DNA of 64,000 bases from Cyclina sinensis (taxonomy: Eukaryota > Mollusca > Bivalvia > Venerida > Veneridae), in contig JAAONU010000001.1 of assembly GCA_012932295.1 (NCBI GenBank), forward strand, positions 56,083,693-56,147,692, written 5' to 3'. The notes beneath the pieces are model-generated. The model was not told where the DNA came from and ran no database searches. It saw only the letters and a list, made by a program, of their open reading frames with translations. Of this stretch, positions 23,470 to 36,589 are shown in pieces. The translations under genes and the position numbers were made by a program. Position 1 is the first letter of the stretch; the number at the start of each line of letters is the position of its first letter.

Positions 23470-26400
23470 GAAATAGCCTAGACATTCTTTTAAAAGGTTT
23501 TTATTAGATTATAATATATATCATTAAATTTATCTTTGAAAGTTAAATTTTTTGTCTTAATCAAATATAAGAACCATCTCTACAAAACTTCCGGAATTTA
23601 CGTGAGAGCACTCTTCTTTTCTTACACTCATAGATAATGCTACTCTGACCGGAATTGTTATCTAATTAAAATCAAATGTTTTCATTCATTTAAATTCCAC
23701 TCTTCCACCACATACAATTGCTGTCCAGAATTTTGTTATATTTTCTATCAGAAATTAGGACAGTTTAATTACGTCATTGTTGGAAAACTATGACAACCAT
23801 GAAAAAGGACATAAATACAAAATTAGTATGAACTTTTGAAGTCGTCCATTTTTTTTCAAAGAATTTGCTGGTAATGACCATGTGGCGAAAGTGCATTTGA
23901 ACTGCGCAATAAGTTAACGCACTAATTGTTTAAAATTATGTTATCGATTCAGTTGCCGACGCAGAACACTGACTTCCATCTAACCAAGCAGCCAGTATTC
24001 GCCATAATGCCATAATGTAAATAAGGATGTAAACTACTTCAATTTTCTTGTTTTCCCCTGCTTGTTATTATGCCTTTTAGCAGGTTTAAAGGTATAAATC
24101 TATTTATTTATTTAATTAATTTATTCATTTAGATATATTTTACAAGACGAAATAAAACGGTTATTTGACAAATTGCTAAACCCTTTTCTTCACCAAAATA
24201 TTTTTCAATGAAATGACTTTTCTATATTATTTTGTTAGCGAAAGTTTTTTTAAAAATATTTTATCGTGTTTTATTGAACGAGGACGCTTTTATATCTTTT
24301 TCGTTAGAAGCATCTCTATCCATAACAAACAAATAGAAGAGTACTGATGTTCTTTTTGATATAATTAGTGCATGGGTATTCTCCGTGACTGAAGCCATAT
24401 TCCTGTTGTATTAAGAAGATTGGAAGAATGTAATGAGCTAATGAATATTTTATGAACTGCTGTTGTAAAACGTCTTGCCGCTGTAATGCTGAATTACCTT
24501 TTGCCATCTAGTAATTTCCAGGGACAAATGTTTTTTAGTGAAAAAATACAAGTTATTATCACAGAAAATGCAAGATTTGAACATTAACATATCACATTTT
24601 CTAAAGATACGTTTTTTTTTTCATTTTACATCATTTAATACGTCAGATAGAATCACTTGACAAAACGGTCAAAACAATGAGTAAAAGAAATATGTATATC
24701 TATTTTGCATAAGAGACTTGATCGCTGTATCAAAATGGCATGCTGCTACCTTACAAGCAGTAGTAGAATTACTGACAAAGCATACAATTTTAGTTTGCAT
24801 CAGTTACTCGGAAGGAATATAGATACGGACCACTGAGTGCAGTTTCTATGATTATTATTCCAACTTGTGTTTAAAGTAATAAAACACTGTGAAATCAGTT
24901 TTTATTCATGTATCCACGTTAGGAAATTATATTTTCTCGTTGTAATTACTATCTTATACAGTTTATACAGTTTCAGGCGTCAGACAGTTATAAGTTGCCA
25001 TAACACAACAACAAATACGGGCATTGAAATTGTAATTTATAAATTATCTTATACAAATATGGACGTATTTTACATAATTGGATGACTATCTTGTTATTTC
25101 TCTCGGGAGCTGTTGCAATCGAAATGTTGTTTCATAGTACGTAATAGAAATTTACATTGCTCTTGAAGTGATATTGCATATATAAATTGTTCTATTACAT
25201 CCAAATGTTTTCATTTAAACGTATAGTCATACAACATTAATTAACTGATTTTTTTAATTTCTTAATACAAAGCATTTGCGACCATATTTGCATTCCCTAC
25301 CATAGCCATTTCAAAGATAGAAAGAACTGTTCACTGCTTCTGGCAAACAGGTAAATGTTCCTTTTTCTATGTACCTTTTCTTTCCTTTTATATATATAAA
25401 AAACGACATTTTAACTGTTTCATTTAGTCTTTTGCCGTTAGTTGTCAACAGCTGCTCTATTTCGGTTTATCGTTTTTTATTCTCAAAATAAAAAATCTAA
25501 ATTTCTATTGCAATGCTGCTTTGACTCATTGAAAAAAAGCACCTTTTCATATCCTTGTAGCATATATGTATATAAAATTTTTAACTTTTTTGGATCGTTG
25601 TTCTAAATTTACATGAGTGGCGATGCATCGTAATCACTTTCTTCTAAACACTTTGTATCCTTTAAAGTTTTTTTTTAACTTAATGCTTTCATTTTCTTTA
25701 CTTTCTTTCAATCAGTACGTCCGCATAAAAAGGACTAATAAGTATCTATTTACACGATCAATTTTCATATAAAATGAAAAATATACTAGAAGACATCTCA
25801 TTGAAATTTTTCTTGAGGCCCGGCGCATAAAAGAATTAGTTACACTTTTCATTAAAAGTCAAACTGTTGCAACAACTTATTCACGACATTCACTTTGAAG
25901 CCATTTTTTGCAGATACAGTTTGCCATGACAACAATGAGTTTCTGCAACATCATTCTACTGAATATGAAGAGCATACATTAGGTACCAAATGAGATACAA
26001 TAACGAATACAGACGAGGATGCATTAGGTACCAAATGAAATACAATAACGAATACAGATGGGGTCTTTCTCTGGCAAACAGAACAATTCAAATCATGTAA
26101 TATTCATAATAAAACAAACACAGCAACTTCTTTAGAACGGTAGTGTATTTTTAAAAGACTTTCATAACCTATGTGACAGAACCGAGACATACAACGAATT
26201 AAGAGTAAGCGCTTAAGTATAACGGTATTTCCCTACTGGGACTTTGTCGCCACATCAATATGTATCTTTTTTGTTATCCGATACTCTCAGAATTGTTTGT
26301 TTCCAATCCGTATTATTGATTGTTTGTGAAACATCAGACCCTGTCATATTATGTTAAGCATCACGCAACACACTTTGCAAGTATAATATAGGGTATGTAT
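23470..26400. repeat. Diverged segmental duplication, left copy
   Basis: Four separate phrases occur here and, in the same order and orientation, in 27815-30290. They are GACATTCTT...GTTTTTATTAGAT (23480/27830), a block ending ATGAATATTTTATGAACTG (24441/28180), TCTCGGGAGCT (25099/28690) and TTGTCGCCACATC...TTGTTATCC (26246/30210). Offsets range from 3.6 to 4.4 kb, so indels have accumulated. The intervening sequence is too diverged to align by eye. Confidence 0.45.
25977..26065. repeat. 45-bp direct tandem duplication
   Basis: CATTAGGTACCAAATGAGAT...AATACAGACG is repeated immediately as CATTAGGTACCAAATGAAAT...AATACAGATG, with three or so differences. Confidence 0.88.
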
Positions 26401-27139
26401 TAAATTAATGTATAGAAGAGCAATTTGCCACAGTTTTTTTTTTAAAGCGGGAAATTACTGACTACTGTTTAGGTACAAACATTGTTTTTCAAACGTCATA
26501 CAACGGAGCAGACATTCAGGTTAATATTACTATGCATTGGTTCTTGCTGTCATTGTTATATATTTTCTCATGGCTCCTTGAGCTGAGTTGATAAATTAAA
26601 ACATTTTTTACCAAATAACTAGGGATTGTTACATCATGCCTTTAAATATCAGAACAAAACTATATAGGCACTCCTATAACCCCTTTTATAATGCTGTAGT
26701 TAAACTTATTGGAAGCGATGCAATGGCAACCGTATAGTTTTGTGCATATTCCTGTCTAAATAAAGTTGCAAATATGCGTATCCATTTATCTGTAGAAAAT
26801 AAAGGTCAGTACCGTTTTATTTCTGAAAGGGCTGATTTAAAATGAAATGAATACAGCATACTTAAATGATAGTAATTCTGCACGTATCCTAATGATGCAA
26901 GTTTAAAACTTGCCAAAATATGTCAGCCCATAAGAAGGTCCTCGCACCGAAACTGTAAACTGTATAGAATGTCACTGGAAACTTTAACCCCTGATGTGTC
27001 CTAGAATTAACTTTTTTTTGAACGCCCTCGGCCATTGCACGTGAACTGAAGGCAACTACCATCTATCAAAATAAGTAGGAGTTTTGTTTTCATTGTAAGC
27101 ATATTTGTTACAGACAATTTCTGTAATTCTTTGCACATA

Positions 27140-27141
<2 letters not shown>

Positions 27142-27174
<33 letters not shown>
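27142..27174. repeat. GT microsatellite
   Basis: An uninterrupted GT run of about 33 bp. Confidence 0.95.
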
Positions 27175-27177
<3 letters not shown>

Positions 27178-27814
27178 AACACCAGAAAATACGAGAAAAA
27201 AGACTTTTTACATACAAATTTCACTAAATAAGGCATTTAACAATCACAAATGACCAGCACTACTTTCAAAGTAGAGGAGAAGTGGGGTTTAATCAAGCGT
27301 TCTTCTATGTACCAGTAAAGAGTGAGAGTATCAAAGCATTTGTTTTAAGTCTTCATCGTTAATACTTAAAGCCTTTCCAAATTGTCAAAAACAAATTAAA
27401 TTTACTTTTTACATAAAGGGCGACACGATTCACGACCAATACTCTTAATTTTTTAGTATCTTATTTAAGCCATTAATGTCTAGCGTTCACAAACTTAGAC
27501 ATAGGCAACCAGTGCAACCGTGCAAGATGTGGAGTCTGATCAGGGTCTACACTGTTTGCATAAAGGACTTTCTTCCCTTAATAGAATGAAATTGAAAAAT
27601 TATACCAGAAACCCTTTTAATGGAAGATGGACTCATCCAACTAACAAGGGTGGCATAATCCATTGGGCATGAATGGGTTAGTTTTATTTCTGCATGTGAT
27701 TAACTGTTCTGATAAACTTAAATAAAAAAAGTAACTAAACAGTTAAGCCTGAATATTTTCAATACTTTTTGATACAAAATATATTCTTAGCTTTGTTTCA
27801 AAGAAGCTTAAAAC

Positions 27815-30290
27815 GTAAATATGGCCTTGACATTCTTCTGAAATGTGTTTTATTAGATGAATTTGTGTATGTACTATATATAAATTAGATTTGTAGACAG
27901 TCTTTACACGAAGAATTGATGGTTATTCACCAAATGCTTTAATTTCAAAAGTTATTTAGTTGAAACATTATTTTTCACTTAAAGAGACGTTGTACATTAT
28001 TGACAGCAGAAAATTGTTGCATTCAGTTGTGATTTATTGGTTAAAGTAGCTATATATTTCTCGTGAGGAGTCTCGCTGTTCAAAATAAAGAAGTATTCGT
28101 GCACTACAGTCCTTAAGTTGTCCGTCACTGAAGCTATGCTCACGTAATTTCAGATATATGGAAAGAAGATAATGAGTTTATGAATATTTTATGAACTGTA
28201 ATTACAAAAAAACTTGCCGTGGCAGTCTATATGTTTATCCACCTAGTTGTTCGTTTTACAGTGACATGAACAACTCAAAATAAGAATAGTTTAAGGAAAA
28301 CAAACACGTGTATTTCAAAAATCACTTAAAACAAAAAACAAGCTTATGTTTTATCATTTTGTAACAGACTGTATCATCTTGTATCGTTTAATAGCACAGT
28401 CGAAAAGAGATTGTACATTAATGGATAGTAATAAACTAAAATTATCTACAAACCATGGAATTATATCTAATTTCATACAGGAATATAAAGGATAAAATTT
28501 GATATGAGTGCACTAGTTTTGAAAATTATCCAATATTTATTTTCAAGCTAATACGATAACTGTACATTTTGATTCTGCACTAATCTATGACTTTTGAACA
28601 ATTAAATTAAAACTTAGTATTTCCCTTTGTATATTCCTATTTAAAACCAGATGGGAGATATTGTGGGTAATGGGAAGATTGTCTGGTTCTCTCGGGAGCT
28701 AATACGTTTCATATTCCTTAACATATCTTTGTTTGTTTCGACTTTAAGAAATATTGTGTCTGTGTACTGTTCTTCCAGATCAAGTTTTTGAAAACATCTG
28801 TCGTCATATATAACAACTTTGAATTCCTTGTAAACTTTCTAATTGCTAACGATTTATGAAATTTTCTATCAGTTTGAGTTTATTTATCATCGGTACCGGT
28901 TTCCTAAGTGGTCAACACTTCTAGAGTATACTGGTTGATATATTTTGCAGGTATAGTTACTGTTGTAGATACAGAAAATTCCCACTCCAGGGAAATTCCT
29001 GGCTCTCTTACAGGCTCAAGGTATAGAAATTCGAACCGATTTATGGGACCTTAATTTAACATCAAATCCAAAAGACAATTAGAAGTGTAAATGGAGGAGT
29101 TGGGGAATCGAATTCACAACCTCCGGATTACCAGTCCGGTGCGTCATCACTGAACTACTTATCTGCCTTGTTAGCTTCAGTTTTTCATAGTATATTGTTT
29201 ACAGTTTTCCATTAATAGTGGTCGATATTTTTCGTCGTTCACGACTCTCTTTAGAGTATCTGAATTTCCTATGCAAAATTTAATTGACCTCATAAACAAT
29301 GCGTTATTAGTTCGAACGAGTGCAATTAAAGGGATACAAAAGCAAATGAATGCCCCAAAAAATTAAAACTGGTATTATTTGCTCAAATCAGGTTCAATAT
29401 GAAGAACTTTAAATTCTCAGTATGTTTGTCCATATAAATAAAGTGAAATGCGGGTTTGAACGTAGATATTTGAATGTTCTTTAACAGAAAGTAAAACGTA
29501 AACGGAAATCGCCGAGTTTTTTTTTTTAATACGTCACGTGACAAAAACAACCAATCGTCGTTTCTCTTGGATGGCTCTTTGCCGTACATGTAGATCACGT
29601 GACAGGTACTTCAACCGTCCAATCATTCACTGCGAAATATAGTGCGAAATCTAATTTTTCTATCTAGACCCACGTGGGTCATGTTAGGAAACCGCACGGT
29701 TTTTCATTTAAAAAGAGGAAATCTTTGTTTCTGGGACTGATCATTGTATTTATTTCGATCACATTGATAGTATATTGATTGAAGAAACGGGAAAGAAAGC
29801 ATAAAACTTTTGCTTGTATATTGTATATCCCTTGATGGTTTAACGCGACGTGATCTGATAAACGATATCCTGTCACTAGTTGAAATGTTAATTTTTGTAA
29901 TTATGAGCAAAAAATAGATCACAGAACACAAGTATGTTTTTTTTTAAATTTAAATCATGGGACCGTGTCAATATCCTTTAAAGAGGCTGGACTTCGTTAG
30001 AATCTTTATGTATACACACATCTGATAATAACTAATATAATATCGTAACTTGTAGTGGTAAATGTTAGTGCTATGTTTTGTCTCCAAAACACTCTTTAGA
30101 ATATCGCGCATTGAATAGGAACATTTCACCTCAGGAGAAGACAAAAAGACAGACGTTAAATTAACTACTACAAGCTGTAATTATGCCGATGTTTCAATCC
30201 TTTGAGGTTTTGTCGCCACATCGAAATGTATCTTTATTGTTATCCAATACTCCCAGAGTTACAGTACACATGCCGTAAGAATACCATAAG
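27815..30290. repeat. Diverged segmental duplication, right copy
   Basis: Partner of 23470-26400. The last phrase (TTGTCGCCACATC...GTTATCCAATACTC) also has relatives near 33245 and 45240, so parts of the unit belong to a wider dispersed family. No intact reading frame was found. Confidence 0.45.
29094..29166 (-). repeat. tRNA-Thr(GGT)-like SINE head or tRNA pseudogene
   Basis: On the minus strand the anticodon arm CCGGA-CTGGTAA-TCCGG is a perfect 5-bp stem with a 7-base loop and anticodon GGT. A D-arm-like GTAGTTCAGTGATGACG and a B-box-like AATTCGATTCC follow tRNA spacing. The acceptor arms do not pair (GGCAGAT against AACTCCTCC) and the T stem is imperfect. Eukaryotic tRNA-Thr normally uses AGT, so a tRNA-derived SINE head is more likely than a working tRNA. 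The downstream minus-strand sequence to about 28950 may be the SINE body. Confidence 0.6.
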
Positions 30291-30540
30291 TCCTCTGCTA
30301 ATGAAAGATAGGACAGGTTTACTAGCAGAATCCAGCTACAAGGAGCTTGCTACTGGTCTAAAAATGTTTGCTACTTGTAACTTGTAACCTGCTACCAGTA
30401 GCTGGCTTCTTATCCAGAGCAAATTTGCTACTATGACAGAAGCAAGAAGAAACTGGTATCAAAGCACAATACAACAAACTATTTCTACATTTTGTTGATG
30501 GCCAGTATTCTATTGAGTAGGAATATGATGGGCTCTAAAT

Positions 30541-31300
30541 GGAAGCTCGTGCAAGCACGGGCTTAAAGTAATAAAAGTTATTGATATTGTTACTCTAAAT
30601 ATGCATTATTTTAATGATTTTAATTGGCATTTGTTTGGCATGGTGTGTGATCAGTTATGTTAATACAACTTTTGATCCCAAGTTTTGCCTTAAAAGTTAT
30701 GCGTGTTGTCTGAAAATCACGTAACATCTGTAACAATACGGTAAATGTACGGGTATGTAATCTATTTCACCAGAAACGGTTATGCCTCCTTAGGTAGATT
30801 ATAAAATTTTGTGCTGTCTATAAAGACCTATAATTTCATTGCTACAGATCTGGAAAATCAGAAGAATTTGACACAGGATTAAACAATTAAATCTATGTAC
30901 TACAGTTCTGTTTAGGAGAGACATAAACCTTGACATTCCGTCCTACTAATCTCTAATGGTGTGCTCCTTTCCAACAGCAAAAACAAACATTCTGTTACAA
31001 CAACATTAATTATTGTATAAAGCTGATTTGCATTCTTTTGAAGATATAACTGTAATAATAGGAAATGTGCCCAAGGTCTCCATATATAAAAATGCTAATT
31101 GATTTTTAAGTTAAAAGTATTTGTTAAAGCTGCTGTATCCCGACTGACCAAAATGTGAATAAAGTTTAAGTCTGCTTCAATTACACTTAAAACAAATAAA
31201 GGCAAGGAGGCAGTTTTCTGAATGACAAACATGATAGTGTTCATCACAATGCACATTTAACAAAACATCCAACTAACTGGTCATTTATTTCCTTAACACA
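30541..31300 (+). repeat. Dispersed repeat family 2, copy at 30.5 kb
   Basis: Starts with GTGCAAGCACGGGCTTAA and matches 50584-51250 throughout. Shared phrases include GATATTGTTACTC, TTTTTGATCCCAAGTT, CCTTAGGTAnATTATAAAA, GTGTGCTGTCTnTAAAGA, AAAGCTGATTTGCAT and AAGGTCTCCATAT. Similarity is roughly 70-75% by eye with indels. There is no open reading frame of note. Confidence 0.75.
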
Positions 31301-31965
31301 CCTAGGTATGTCAAGATGTTGAAGGTTAGGATAAAAAAAGTCTGCTAAGATATCTTCACTGAGCTCACCAAGTACTTGCACATTTTGTTTTTGTACAGCT
31401 CAATGTCTTATAGTTAGGCGAATAATAGTTTCGAATAATTTATTTTTCCCAAATCCAGACATCTTCCCTTAGCACATTCGTGACATTGTAATTATAACTT
31501 CCGGTTGTGTACATGGTAATGTTCACCAAATAATTTACCAAAAATACAAGTAATCATTCATTTGTCTGTCTCAAAATGCACAAAGGCATTAAATCCAAGA
31601 TGTCACAGACAAGGATATCAAGCCTGTGCATATATCTTTACTGAGGTACTAGGCTACTTTTACCTTTTGATTGTGTACATCTCAATACAGTAATAATTGT
31701 CCGAGACCTGAATATATAAAATAACCACACTGAGGTCAACAGTGACTTGTACCTTATGATTTTAGTACAACTTAAATTATGTCAAATTATTTGCAAAACT
31801 ACAAGTAGTTGGCCATATATTTCCCCCATATACTCACAGGTATGATGCCCAAGAAAATGTTGTAAATTCCTACCCATCTTCACAAAGATTACCACGTCAT
31901 ACACCGTGTGATTTTGTACAGCTCAAAGTAACTATAAAATTTTATAAGTCATTTTTATACAGAAC
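31280..31965 (+). repeat. Decayed internal repeats with GTACAGCTCAA motif
   Basis: TTTTGTACAGCTCAA-like words recur near 31392, 31672, 31762 and 31910, each preceded by sequence resembling TTCACTGAGnTnACnA...ACTTGTACnTT. This suggests an old tandem array within the same dispersed element. Alignment is weak. Confidence 0.4.
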
Positions 31966-34900
31966 TTTGCGTTAAAGGAATGAAACATCATTTTATAACA
32001 TATTAACTCAACCTCTACTGATCCAACTACAGTTTTTCCTTTGTTTTCAATCTGTTTCGAAACATTATGTGCACTTCAACCAAGTGCAGTCTTAGATATC
32101 CTCTTTCATATCAACTTCAAGATAAATTCTTAATTTGTTTTGCTTGAGCTTCTTTAGGGTTCTAAAACATTAAAACAATCAATTCATATTTCCTTTGAAC
32201 TTTTATTTCCGTACGAAGAAAATATTGCATTCACAGATCCAGTTTTATGGTGACAAGTAATTTCTGTATTTGGCATGAAATTAGTTTATATGCAGAGTGA
32301 AATTTATAATGTCATGTGTACATAGAATGGGCACCTCAACAATAACATAATTTTATGAAAATTTAAAAGCTTGTCATCGCGCAAGAAAACCGAAAGATTA
32401 TCTCTCAGCCAGCTAACCGAGAATTTATCAAAATTTACTTGTTTTGTTTTTTGTTTTTCTTAAAGAACTACTACTGGCTCGAAGCAGTTTCTAGGTTTAT
32501 TTGAGCCGGTTCTTCATACATTCAATGGGTTTCTATTTTCTTTCTTTTGTGTTTTACTACTTAAAAAACAATAAAATATATCAATTAAATCCTGACTGAA
32601 CCAAGTCCACATTTAAGTTAAACCAAATGTAAAGTCTAGCATATATACTATGTTTGTATAGTCTAGCATAAATTATTATTACCACTTTGCTGTTCTGGAA
32701 AAAGTTCATTAGGTATGTTAAACTGAATTTTCCATTATCTTGTTTCAATATTTTTAAAACTGGCCCGATCTCTGGTACTTTTACTTCTTTAAAAATACAA
32801 ATTACATTCTTATGACCTAGTTAACCTTTAAGAAAAAAAGAACTTGTCCAAGCTACGCTTAAAGTTGACTTCACATTTTGTTCTAACACATCAGCATGAT
32901 TGGTTTACGTAATTCGTGTTGTTTATGTTGTTACAAGTCCAGAATATTCGAATTTTCTACATTTAGATATTTTTTTAGAATAATTTATTGCTAAACCACT
33001 CTGTATTTTGTAAATTTCTTTTTGTACTATTGTATGAATGACTTGTATGTTATGTTAAGCGTATATTGGATCGGTAACTAATTTCCAGCCTTTCCAGGTC
33101 TATTTCAGTCATGTACGTTTTAATTGTGTACGGGCACTGACAGCACTGAAAGCCGTTCTTGATTGTAAATAGTCCTTTATACACTCAGTACATAAGATCA
33201 ACAGGTTTTCAAATTGTTGTATGGGTTAAGTGTTTCACTCTTGTGGAGATCACCGCAGCATCGATATGCTGCCCCAATGTTTAGCAATCATTTTTAGTTA
33301 TTCGTTTCTATATTCTGTTATTAATTAATGAATGCATTTTTGAAAGAAAAAAAAATTGCCCACTATTTTATATAATATTACATATATTCATTTTTTTTTA
33401 GAATAATGCGCTTTATCAATGACACAAAATCGACCTCCTTTGCTGTTTTGTTGTCAAGTATAAACAAAATTAGAATAGTACCAGATTTAATTCAAAACTT
33501 AAAAAACGACTTTTAAGTTTTATTACCCTTAAATTAGCCAATTATTTGCATTATATACTTGATGTGCATATTCTGTACAACAAATCAATTATCAATGTAT
33601 AATTAAATATATGTTGCAACTTTTTCTGACACCTTATCCTTCAGTTTTTTAATGGGTTTGAAGGAAATCAGATGATATATTTTTTTTAATAAAGTGGTTT
33701 CAGTTTTATATCTGCAGTTAAAATAATCCATCATAAAAACCATGTTAATTTTATATGACCAAATAATAGATCCTATTTTATATCTTTGTTGAATTGCGCA
33801 TGGATAATGTTTTTGTATTCAGTACGAAACGCTGACACTAGGCATAAATAACTAGAACACCAAATACACGTATTTGTCTGAATGAAAATTACAACTTTCG
33901 ACTAGTCGCTGTGATTTCTTTCAAATGCATGTGAAAGGTCCCAGTAATGTTCTAAGGATAAAGTAACGTTTCGCACAATAATAATCTGTTTTATTCCTTT
34001 TTTTAGAAAACTATGGCCAAAAGACGTAATGCCTCATTATATAATTCTCAAAGAAACCTCAGAACGAGTGAGCCAGCTTCAATTTTCTTCGTATATTTAT
34101 ATGAAATCTTCTCTCAAACAATTTGTGCATTTGATATTTGATAATTTCAAAGGAATGCTAATACGTTGATAATTATTTTCTATCAAATGAAGAAGTCTGA
34201 CTGTTATTTCCCTCGGGAACAACTGCATTTGAAACATTCCTCTGATATTTACTTCCGTATGGAAACAATATTACATTCGCTTCTCGTATTTCGAAAGAAG
34301 TTCATTAATGTTGTATAATCTCGGCATTTGTCAAGACAACGTAGACTTTCTCTTTCCTTATTTGTATAAAATAAAACATACGAGACGGAATTTCCATAGC
34401 ATACTTTCGGTCACAAATTAAGAAATTACGACGATTTATTATCAAGCAAGGATGCAAAAGGTTCTTATTAGCAAGATTTGTTTATTGGACAAAGGTGTTT
34501 ACACAGATAAAATAAGAAAAAAAATCGATTGTTTAGTACATGTAATATGATTAAGATTTTGTTTCGTTTAATTATTACTCATTCAGTTTCTACCACTATT
34601 AATCTTCTGTATCTAAAGCTTGGTCTAAAGGTACAATTTGACAAGAAGACTTTCACGGTACCTCCTATATGTTTCCAGTCGTACAATCTCGTTCTTCTAG
34701 TTTAAACAGTTCTGTAAAATCGGGATTTACTTGGCATTTTAGACCACAATTCAGCTCAAACACGTGAATAATAAACAACATGATGATAAAGCATGTTGAT
34801 AGTCTGTGGCTACAAATCTCCTCAAACAGTTATTTTTATATCATATGGCTTTAAAGTATACGCAACTAAAATGCTTTTTTTCAACAACAGAAAACAATAT

Positions 34901-35390
34901 CAATTTGTAACCAAATTCTTTGCAATATAGATAAAAAAATATAAAAGCAAGTGCGAAGCTTGAGGGCCCAATGTTTGTTCAACAACAGTATCCCTTGTTC
35001 GAGGTGAATATCATTTTGTATTGACTCACACGTGGTCAGTATCAAGCCATATAGAAATAATCTATCATTGCACGATCAACTGATACATATCAACTATCAA
35101 CTATAAGTTATAGTCTAGTGTCACAACGATAAGGGTATCCAAAATATTACAACCAGGTTTTTATCCCATGTAAAGTGTTTAGCCAATTAATGTAGCACTT
35201 TGCTTAAACGGTAGAATCACTCATTTTATACACTTACTGTCCACCACTATGTAATGCCTTTATCGCTTCCTGGGCTTTTTAGCCCTATGGTTTGAAATAA
35301 ATTGTCTTTGCTGTTGCATAGATAATATTAGACGATCAGACTGATAACTTAGATAGTATCTGACTGCTAATAAATAGGAAGAGATATTTT
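31966..35390. other. AT-rich stretch with CTCGGGAG-module copy
   Basis: Nothing coding is supported. The module copy at 34195-34390 and a short related fragment near 32190-32240 (ATTTCCGTACGAAGAAAATA) are the only recognisable contents. Confidence 0.45.
34195..34390 (+). repeat. CTCGGGAG module, plus-strand copy
   Basis: CTGTTATTTCCCTCGGGAAC, ATTTACTTCCGTATGGAAAC, TTCGCTTCTCGTATTTCGAA and GGCATTTGTCAAGACA align with the minus-strand copy at 14048-14305. This copy has frame breaks. Confidence 0.6.
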
Positions 35391-35394
35391 TATC

Positions 35395-36262
35395 ACTATA
35401 TACCAAGAAATTATTAGTCATGTCACTGATCCAATGCCACTTTGATCATGCCTGCTCGTTATGGTATTTTGGACTTTCTCAGAAACTTAAGAACGGGCTT
35501 CAGGTTACCCAAAATAAAATCATTAGATTTGTGCTAAACCTGGAACAAAGAATTCACATATATACAGAACATTTCTTAAAGTTAGGTTGGCTATCTTTTC
35601 AAAAAAGAGTTGAAAAGATTACCCTTAATCACGTTTTTAAAATTCACACAGGTGCTGCAACTCCTTATTTAAGTGAAAATTTTGTTTTTGCCAGGTCTGT
35701 TCATAGTCATAATACAAGATTTAGCCAACGATCATGTTTTAGTATTCCTAAGGTTAAACGCTCTGATTTAATATCTTTCTCATATAATAGTTCCTCTCAC
35801 AGGAATAGTTTACCTTAGTAAGTCAAGGACTCAAGTGATATTCGTAAGTTTCAATCCGCTGTTAAGACACATCTTTTAGCTGGTATGTGAAATTACAGAG
35901 ATTAATGTGCTATAATTTTAGTGTGACTCTTAAGTTATTACCCTTGAAAACTCAGTAATTCTTATTTTTATTTATTCAGTCTCGCAGCGTAAGTTATACA
36001 ATTTAACCTTAAATTCCAGTATTTACTACTTGCTTTAAAATTAAAATGTTTTACCTTGCTAGGACATGCCATTATTAAACAAGACCACAATGGAAATAAA
36101 TGGATTCATATCCGCTTTTTTGTGTTATCTTGAGTAATGACAACATGTCCTGTCATATTTTTCTTTTATTTATTTTTATAGACTAATTAATTTTTTAATA
36201 TTGTATGCAATTTTATGACATCATGTGCCTGTCTTCACTGAAATAAATTAATAAAATTTTCT
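35395..36262 (+). mobile_element. 3' end of a non-LTR retrotransposon (LINE)
   Basis: A C-terminal reverse-transcriptase peptide is followed by about 370 bp of non-coding sequence ending AAATAAATTAATAAAATTTT, consistent with a LINE 3' untranslated tail. The rest of the element is missing, so this is a typical 5'-truncated insertion. A CT-rich simple sequence follows at about 36263-36300. Confidence 0.7.
35420..35890 (+). pseudogene. LINE reverse transcriptase, C-terminal fragment
   Basis: The frame reads LIQCHFDHACSLWYFGLSQK, then LQVTQNKIIRFVLNL, KLGWLSFQKRVEKI, NHVFKIHTGAATPYL and VHSHNTRFS, ending at SLP. This is the familiar post-thumb region of Jockey/CR1-like LINE reverse transcriptases (HFDYAC..W, QN+..R, LGWL...R, PPYL, HSHNTR). 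Two in-frame stops (TAG TAA at 35816-35821) interrupt it. The same frame then continues VKDSSDIRKFQSAVKTHLLA to a natural-looking stop. The frame extends a few codons upstream of the first ATG (TKKLLV), so that ATG is not a real start. Palm catalytic motifs are absent because of 5' truncation. Confidence 0.85.
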
Positions 36263-36589
36263 TTCTTCATTTGTTTTTCTTTCTCTTTCTTTCTGTTTTC
36301 CTTAGTTAAAAGCTTTATTGTCACTGGCTTGGCAAAAACTTAGAAGCATACTATGACTAATACTGGAAACATCAAGTCTAAGAATACCTTTTATTAAGAC
36401 ATTTGATCTTATGTTTATTTTAATTAAACGCATACATTAAACATTTCGATAACATTAACAAAAACAATAACGCACTGGATTATATTGGATTACTTCTGTC
36501 ACTGGAATATTCTGTTTTCTCTCTATTTTGGTAATTTGCTAATATGATAACTGATGTATGAAATATTCGATTCGGATAATAGTTTAGAC

